From Dillenia suffruticosa (taxonomy: Eukaryota; Streptophyta; Magnoliopsida; Dilleniales; Dilleniaceae): a stretch of DNA of 64,000 nt. Of the stretch, positions 56,746 through 64,000 are shown piece by piece. Positions within the stretch are counted from its first letter, which is position 1. Each line of letters starts with the position of its first letter. The position numbers and the translations under genes are program-made. The notes under the pieces were generated by a model. That model made no database searches. It saw nothing but the letters and a program-made list of their open reading frames with translations, and had not been told where the DNA came from. The DNA is taken from contig JAVTVX010000026.1 of the NCBI GenBank assembly GCA_033439265.1, positions 12,773,001-12,837,000 of the forward strand, in the 5' to 3' direction.

Positions 56746-58300
56746 GTAAGTCTCTCACCCTCTGTCATTTTATTTTTTGTTTTGCTGTTATTTTTTTGGT
56801 TGATTATTATTTATTAGTATCGATTGGTATTATAACAGTTGGACATTAATATCTATTAAATAAAATCTTATGTTAAAACTTTGCATACGGAGACTTGGGC
56901 TTAAAGTTTAATTCGATTTGAATCGAATTTAATCGGATACAGTATTATTATCTGATACTAATATTTTATTTTATTATATTACAATGTGATACTTTTTTAT
57001 TTTTTTTGAGATGGTATAGAATTATATACGAGAATGTCGATCAGGGTTTATATTATATGTATTTTATGTTATTAATTTATTTATTTTTGGGGAGGAATAA
57101 GGTTAATATTTGAAGTCAACGAGTCGCCAGCATAGGGCTCTCTCTGACTATCACTATGACTGATGCTTTGATTTTGGATGTTGACTCGGATTAATTAGGT
57201 GAAGTCTTACTAATTTGAGATTAGGGGTAAGAAGTTGTTTCTCTCTTCTAAGCTCTCGAACTCCCCATTCGGCCTTACTGGGGGAGTTTGTTCCTAGATC
57301 AGCCCCTTTTGTGTTGGAACCTTAGTCTATAAGCCTTAAGGATGAGCTTAGATTGGGTAACTAATTGTTCCTTGATGTTGTCAACCATGGCAGATTCATG
57401 TAGGCTGCAATTCAGTAATCTCTATCTTTCCTATACTTATCTGTATTTTATTTTATACCACCTGAAATATTTGTCAAATAAAAATAAAATATTGTTAATA
57501 GAACTAGTAAATTCTACAAATATATTTTTTTTAAATACTAAAAGTGTCATTACATTAAACATATAATTTTGTTTATTGAAACTCACCGTTCTAATTCATA
57601 GATACTCTTTGGAGTTTCAGTATTAGTGATAGTATTGAACCTTCTTACTTCCTTTTTTCTTGCAACCATTCATAAATTTTTAAAATTTATCAAACAAAAT
57701 TTCCCTATAAATAAAAATTTCTAGATTTGCCGCCATGTTGCTCATTCATTAAAATTTCTAATTCCATGTTCAACCTTATAAGGAGCACCAAGTGCAGAGT
57801 TACTATAAATTTCTAAAATTTCTATGACATTTTTCTTTTCGGCTCAATAAAAGGTGGAGAAAAACTACTGATGTTTGCTTCCCTTTCCATAAGCCATAGA
57901 AATTTCATGGATAAAAGACACCAGACTCTAGATTGACCAGGACAACATGCCAATTAATTTTCCGAACTAAAAATTTGATTTCTTTAGATGCCTAGAGAAA
58001 TGTCATTTTGAAGAACCTGTCGAGAGTTCCTGTGTCAAGTTTCTCTATTTCCCTCTCTCTTCCTCTCTGGATTAGTGGGCTTGGTGTCAAGTTTCTCCTC
58101 TATTTAGTACCAGAAACTTGAGACCGCACATAATCTTTGATGTTGATACAAGTGCATGATATCATATTATAAGACCCTGATGAAAACCAGTAGATGATGG
58201 AAAATGTTTCAGATCTTAAGTATTTAATTCATACGAAACAAAACATGCGTAAACTTAGTCAAGTTTTTTGGCCGAAGGGAGTAAAATATTAGGACATTTT
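56746..58300 (+). other. Sequence after exon E, probably intron, no kinase exon
   Basis: AT-rich with normal-complexity patches (57060-57420, 57590-58000). No kinase motif in any frame. Nothing else recognised. Confidence 0.5.
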
Positions 58301-59132
58301 TTTTGTCTCTCTCACATTGGAAGTCTTCATCAGTTGTTCAATGAACTCATTCTTCAAAGTTGTTCGTCGGCTCTAACTTTTTCTTAGGTCACTTTGGATT
58401 TTGTAGCTTGTAAATTCAAAAATAATCTCATCCTTATTGAAAAAATAACCATTCGTCAAGGCTTTTGAGTGGTCTGCAACAGCACCATCCCTTCTAAGCA
58501 AATTCTAGATATGTTATGCTAGGTGGTATCTTTTGCGACTGCAAGGAACTTCAAGTGGTCAGGGTGGGGGTGGTCAACACCATGTTTTGCTCATCGATAC
58601 AAGTCCTCTCTAAATTATTTCTACTTCCACAACTGCGCCATTTCCTGTTCATTAATGGGATCCATTGCTTCATTTTTTGCATGCAACAACTTGGAAATGC
58701 GAAGGCTGATAGTGAGTCCTGGATTGTACAAAATATGGGCAGTTGAAATTTTGTGCGTGTGCCTATTGGACCGAAAGCAAAACATTATGATCAAGCAACA
58801 CATAGCGGAGGCTAGACAGAATGGTCAATGAACAGAAATCTGTCTCTCTATATGTATTGTGCTATTAACAAGTTGATAGTAGCATTTGTGGATACCGATA
58901 TACTTTGGGTGTAGGGATAAGGGCACTAGACTCCTTTAAGTTTAAGTCTTGGGAATGAAAAAGCAGGAGCTTGAAGGGGCGAAAACAGGAAAAAAGTAGC
59001 ATTTGTCGATAAAGAAATAAGATTTTGGAGAACTCTATTTGATTTTTGTGTTGATCGGAGGAATAGCAGTAGTGCTAGAAATCATCGTATTTTGGTTCCC
59101 ATTTTCTGAGTGTCTTCTGTTTCAGGCAGTTC
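58301..59132 (+). other. Orphan LRK10L intron and spacer without its ectodomain exon
   Basis: 58325-58500 follows the intron copy at 470-660 in outline (TTCAATGAACTCATTCTTCAA against TTCATTGAATGTATTCTTCAA, trimmed). 58575-58690 follows the C intron at 14255-14340. 59080-59132 follows the C spacer at 6110-6160. The order is that of a normal array unit, but the exon expected before it is missing or was exon E. It ends at the solo LTR. Confidence 0.65.
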
Positions 59133-61553
59133 TGTCACGCCCCAAACCGGGATCGTGAACAGCCGCCCGTTGCCCCTGAATGCCGGCTGTATTTTTACAG
59201 AAAATCGGGCAGAACCTCCCCATAAATCGAAGGTTTCCCGTGTACAATTATACCTGTATGATCCAAATCATCCTGTACAATACACAAATGGCCATCCCGG
59301 CCTCTCCAAAATCAACAAACACCACAGCCAACATTCAGAACAACGCAAGGCTATAAACAAACCTAGCCACAGACCTCTACTGTCATGCCCAACTAGAGCA
59401 TGAGCAGTCGCTATACCGAGCGGATCTAAGTTTATACAATATATATCACATTTTCTCAAGTAACGTTTAAGTACGTACAATCGCCTCAATGCAAATGAAA
59501 TATGAGAGTTAAACTATACAGTCATCCCAAAATAAGTACATGGCTAACTACGGACCTCAATGTCAAGACCTCGCAGGGTCGAAACTAAATTAGAAGTAAA
59601 TCTCACCGTCAGAACAACTCCGCACTAGAGCCTGTAACGCCGCTCTATCACAATCAACCTGTCTGAGGAGGGAAAAGAGAGGGGTGAGTATCATGGGAAG
59701 ATACTCAGTGAGTGAGGGGGGTAATATCAAGCATAAATAGTATAAGTGAACAATTGTAGTGTCAAATAATATCATTTGAAACAAAAATTTACATTTCGCA
59801 ACAAAACATGATATATTTATCAATTTGAAATCATTTAATCAAACACGCGATAGCAAGCATGTATGCATCCATTTAAAATCAAGTAATGTCAGAGCGATCC
59901 AAAAATAGTCCTGGCAAAGGTCAACCGTGACCAAGGATAGGCGCGTCGGGGGTTTTATTATGCATAGACTTTGAAACGCTCTCTACCCCGACGTTGGCCA
60001 TGAGCTCGCTGGGGCCAACTCATCAACGTGTATAGGACCCCGCCCGGTGCTAGACGGTGGCGTCACACACGTCCTCCCCCTACGTGGGTTCAACCGGCCG
60101 CGCCTATAGCCTTTAGAATAAATGACGTTTGCGGATACCTCCTGCAGAAGCGTATCCGGGCAACCCGTGCCTCTACAAACGCCCTTCGTAGCTACGGAAT
60201 CATCATAGTATCACAAGGGCACAACGTCCCATAGTATTACAAGGACACAACGTCCCAGGGCACAACGTCCCACAAGTAACATCACATCATCTCATAACTA
60301 GTGGGCATCCAACCCACATAGTTCATCAAAACATTTCAAATCTGTGTGCCAATACGTTTCATCGAATCATTTCAAACAGCATATCAATGCGACAGTAGAA
60401 AAGGAATTTTAAAATTTCAAGTAATGGCACAATTATTGTTTCATTTCAAACCATGGATGCATAGTCATCGTAATAATAATTCAAGACACTCCAATAATCA
60501 CAAAACAGTTTTGAAATTCAATATCATACGTCAAATGAATGCAAATCAAAGCATGTTTTATCGAAAACACGACAGAAAATACGTTTTACTATTTTATGCA
60601 AGAGATTAGAGTCCCACTCACATTCTAGGGAGGGTGGTCACTCTCTATTTTTCAACGACTCTCCAAAAAGACAAACCTAATCAAATCGTCAAATTTATAG
60701 CGATTAAAACCCTAATAAGGGATTCTATCAATAAAATTTATTCATCTCTCACCTAGGGTTCCTCGGGTTTCAGACCTAGTTGTCGTTCGCCCGTCGGGTT
60801 GGTTTAAAACCTGTAATATTTCCCAAACTTCATATGTATTAGAAACCACTAAAATTTCTAACAGCAAACCATAGAACTTCAATCAATACAGTCGTTACCT
60901 GCAGTACAGAAGATGCAGGTGAGCTCTCGAAGGGGAAAGCCGGTCGCGGGCTCGCGGGCCGTCACGGGCTCGCGGGCCGGTGGGCTGGCTGCTAGCTGGC
61001 TGGCCCGCTGGTGGCTCACGGGCTCTCAGCCCGGCTTGCTGGCCGCAGCGGGCTTCGCGGGATGCAGTGGGCCGCGGCTGGACTGGGCCTTGGGCCGCTG
61101 GTGAGCTGGCCCGCTCACGGGCTAGGACTCACGCTTGCGAGCTGGAACGCGCGCTCGCGAGCTGAGGCGCGCGCTCAGGATAGGATCGCGCGCTCGTGCA
61201 GGTGGGTCGCGTGCTCTGCGCACTGTGCTCACGCAGGGGTGCGCAGGCTGGGTCGCGGGAGATCGCGTGCAGGCTGGGTCACGCTGGCTCGCGGGAGATC
61301 ACGTGCAGGCTGGGTTGCGCTGGCTCGCGGGAGATCATGAGCTGTGGCGCGCTGGGCTCGTGCGCTGGCTCGCGGGAGATCGCGAGCTGTGGCGCGCTGG
61401 CTCGCGGGAGATCGCGAGCTGTGGCGCGCTGGGCTCGCGCGCGAGGAGGCAGCGCTCGCGTGGAGGAAGGAGCTGCTCGCGGGAGGGCGTTGCAGCAGTG
61501 GGCGGCGTGCGGTGGCGGGAGAGAGAGGCCGCGGCGGAGAAGAGAAAGAGAAA

Positions 61554-61593
<40 letters not shown>

Positions 61594-61627
61594 TAAGTAG
61601 AATTAGGGCTTTAAGCCCTAATTTTGA

Positions 61628-61667
<40 letters not shown>

Positions 61668-61674
61668 TGTTACA
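59133..61674 (-). mobile_element. Solo LTR of a Tekay-like chromovirus, related to the nested element
   Basis: About 2,540 bases from TGTCACGCCCC to GTGTTACA, with the same layout as the LTRs at 44156 and 51145: CCGGGATCGTGA start, tandem CACAACGTCCCA units (about 60220-60275), GC-rich section (60930-61520), GA microsatellite (61556-61590), TTAGGGCTTTAAGCCCTAA inverted repeat and T run. The flanks share GTTC (59129-59132, 61675-61678), with an A before each. The empty site can be read in the spacer at 6150-6170. It is diverged from the other LTRs, so it belongs to another subfamily. Confidence 0.9.
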
Positions 61675-62401
61675 GTTCCATGAGAGGAGTTCCTTTGGAA
61701 TTCAAGGGGAAAACAGGGAATTTCTGTGTCATTTTCTTCTCATGATTGTTTTATACCCTTCCTGTCTTTACGTAATACCGCACTGCATTTATACTAGCCA
61801 CTCTCCGCTTCGATTTTTTTTTTTATTCCCTTCCCTAGAACCATCTATACTAGATTCTAGGCATCTTTTGCGCGGTTCTAATATATAATAGGTCTGAGCC
61901 CCTGACTGACCTCTTGGATTGAGGTTGACAGTCCAAGAAACTACTACAGTACAAAGTTGCAAAGGCCGTACTTCTTTTCTGTGTTTTTGTTATCGCCATT
62001 TGTTTTGTGCATGTGAGAAGTTCCCTCTTCTCCATGCTACGTTGACATTTCAAACAAGCCAAGCTGTACCATTATCATCACCGACCTTGACCTCACAACC
62101 AACCAAAATCCTTTTCTGATATATCTAGCCTGATTGAGTCATTGTGAAGCCTAAAGAATTTTTAGACAAGAAGAATGGGGAGTTTGCGCAGGAAAATCCC
62201 CTCTGATCTCTCTCATTGACCAATAAAAAGATGACATGCCATTTTTCATCTTCAAAGTCTTCTGCCACTAATTTGCAAGTCAACCAGCGTGTCCAGCCGT
62301 TTAAAACTTCAAGTGATGCATTGTGAAATAAACATTTTGAGAAAACAAGAACCATTCAGAGGAGTGAGGAGTAGTTGTTGCCGAGAATTCGCGTATTTGA
62401 G
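61675..62401 (+). promoter_or_regulatory. Promoter region of gene D
   Basis: 727 bases between the solo LTR and the ATG. Homologous blocks are shared with the upstream regions of A and B (around CCTTCCTGTCTTTACG, then GTTTGCGCAGGAAAATC). No gene recognised. Confidence 0.6.
62220..62283 (+). promoter_or_regulatory. Conserved CCAAT / W-box promoter module, gene D
   Basis: CCAAT is at 62220-62224 and AGTCAA (minus-strand TTGACT) at 62278-62283, 119 bases before the ATG, in the same order as in A, B and C. Confidence 0.6.
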
Positions 62402-63125
62402 ATGGGAATTGCAAATGATCGAGTACTACTACTTGTATTTGCTTTGTCTTTTCTTTTGCAACAAGTGGTGGCTCACTCAAAGTGTCCACCAGTCTTCCCA
62501 TGTCAGGCTCTCCAAGCACCGCTACTTTTCCCTCTCACAAATTCCAGGCGTCCAGAATGTGGTCTGTTGATGATTAACTGCACAATACCCACTCCGACGG
62601 TCAGATTTGTTGAAGATGGCAACTGGTATGATATTGTGTTCATTGATCAAGTCCGGTATCATACAATAGAATTTGCCGACCATATGCTTGGATATAATCT
62701 ACAAAAAAACCGGTGTGAAGCTTTCAACAAATTTTCAGTTCCCAGCTCTCCTTTTGTTCGCTTTACCCTGAACAAAATTATCTTGTTCAGATGTGATCGG
62801 GGCAGTCACGAAAATCTGTTTAGTCCTGCTACAGAGGAATATTTCCAGGGTTATGGGAGTTATACAGACTGTTCAGGCTTCATTATCTACTATAATCTTT
62901 CCAACCTGGATGGTTTTCCAAAGAAAACTCTTCCGACACAATGTTCAGTGATTCAAATCCCACGGACATGGGAACAAGAGAAATTAAAATCAAAGAAACT
63001 GTTTGACATACTCACTGCCAATGTTAGGTTTGTGTACAACGTGTCCTCAGACTGTTTCCATTGCCACTTGAAAGGCGGCCGATGTGATGCAAATTCCCAC
63101 TCTGGACAGTTTCGTTGTTTAAATG
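62402..63125 (+). CDS. LRK10L-type receptor ectodomain exon D (open, phase-1 donor)
   Basis: The ATG at 62402 opens a signal peptide (MGIANDRVLLLVFALSFLLQ, then QVVAHS). The GUB_WAK_bind-like half shows CPPVFPCQ, FPLTNSRRPECGLL and INC. The WAK_assoc-like half ends in CFHCHLKGGRC with sequons NCT, NLS and NVS. The exon is open for 241 codons plus one base and ends at ATG/GTAACAG (63126), in phase with the kinase exon type at 14444. Its kinase exon, if it has one, lies right of the window. It resembles exon A most in upstream blocks, and its intron is nearly identical to 231-1003. With the intron retained the protein would end at 63239. Confidence 0.85.
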
Positions 63126-64000
63126 GTAACAGACCATCTCTTTACTCTTGCAAATTGCACTTTTCGCTGTTTTATTTTTTCGGTAAAATGCCACCATTTG
63201 ATGACCTCTCTCTCTCTCTCTACCCTGTGGAGGCTGCTTAATTCATTTTGTTTGGTAAAAAGTTTTTGTGTTGGAATTGAAAAGAATTTCCAACTTGGTT
63301 GCCTAATTGCCCACTATTTGAGCCTTTGATGTTTTAGATATCAGGTCCAATAGAAATCAATCCTGGTCAAATTTTATATCAAAGATGAAGTACAAGAACA
63401 TCTGCGGTTCACTTGCAATGGCTCTTGGATTTCCTCCATTCTTTCTTTTTAACTGGATCTCCCCTACTTTGTTGCAATTCAAAGCCTTCACTAAATGTTC
63501 ATTGAATGTATTCTTCAATCCTGTTCTTTGCCAGTAACATTTTCTACCACCAATTTGAACTTTGCAAGCTTCACAGCAAAAAAATATTCTTACCCTTGGA
63601 TAATTTTGATTCTTTAAGGCATTTGATGTGGCCTGCGGTGGTCCCTTATATCAAAGTAACTACTAGTCTTGTTCCTTACTGGAATATTTCGTTGTACCAT
63701 TCATCCTTTAATTTGCCTGCACACTTGCTGAAACGGAAACAATCTTCTACATTTTGCCAAATACGATTTACTGGATTTCAACCACCTTCCACATATGGAT
63801 TGCCATCACCCTTTTTGCTGTTTCAGCACCTGAAAACCCAGAGCTTGATAGTGGGTCGATGGATATCATGAAAGATGGTTTTTGCTAATTTATCCCTCTG
63901 CCAATAGGATACAACAAACTGTTAACTGGGAAAACCTTCTCTTTTTTTTTTCCTTTTTATTTCCTTAAAGAAAGGATTGGTTAATACTTGTATTGCACCC
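63126..64000 (+). other. Intron of gene D, second copy of the 231-1003 sequence
   Basis: 63126-63229 is unique here and includes a CT run (63206-63221). 63230-64000 repeats 231-1003 with about five substitutions. The window ends within the match, so the duplication continues to the right. Confidence 0.85.

Overview
The window is nuclear DNA from a flowering plant, most likely a eudicot. It holds plant-type receptor-kinase exons with plant splice sites, Ty1/copia and Ty3/gypsy elements of plant lineages (SIRE-like, Tekay-like, Tat-like), a CACTA end and tRNA-derived SINEs, in AT-rich intergenic DNA. The species cannot be told from the sequence.

Host genes. All recognisable host genes belong to one family: LRK10L-type (leaf-rust-10-like) receptor kinases, with a GUB_WAK_bind/WAK_assoc ectodomain exon, then an intron, then a transmembrane-plus-kinase exon. 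Five ectodomain exons lie on the + strand: A (1693-2417), B (4205-4931), C (7757-8485), E (55956-56745) and D (62402-63125). B, D and E are open and end at a phase-1 splice donor. A and C are out of phase by net single-base shifts. Only one kinase exon is present (14444-15522). It looks complete, is of the non-RD class, and matches phase 1. A, B, C and D share a promoter block with a CCAAT box and a W-box-like element at almost fixed distance from the ATG. Orphan intron copies at 231-1003 and 58301-59132 show that the array was built by repeated duplication. The first 773 bases after the left-edge LTR are about 99% identical to the last 771 bases of the window, so a recent duplication with a period near 63 kb reaches beyond both edges.

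Mobile elements, left to right. An LTR end is at 1-230. A whole, very young Ty1/copia element (8778-14187, identical LTRs, 5-bp target duplication) sits in the intron of gene C. Fossil gypsy gag lies at about 18600-19690. A fossil SIRE-like copia element on the minus strand (about 20900-25000) carries a solo copia LTR (21454-22595). A CACTA-type terminus is at 25301. From 25.7 to 33 kb the DNA is AT-rich with a GTAAGT-rich repeat array, three GC-rich islands and AT repeats. A diverged direct duplication occupies 33690-36455 and 37010-38325. An old Tat-like gypsy element without a polymerase region (38517-55006) holds a young but internally decayed Tekay-like chromovirus (44156-54017, 2.87-kb LTRs). 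A related solo LTR (59133-61674) lies 0.7 kb upstream of gene D.

How the parts fit together. The ectodomain exons would give secreted or membrane-anchored cell-surface sensors that bind wall or pathogen ligands. The kinase exon would supply signalling. The open ectodomain exon B has no kinase of its own, and the intact kinase lies behind a frameshifted ectodomain exon. Splicing from B or A into the single kinase exon, or expression of ectodomain-only proteins, is therefore the most interesting possibility here. Coordinates of element ends and target duplications were read by eye; ages and identities are hand estimates.
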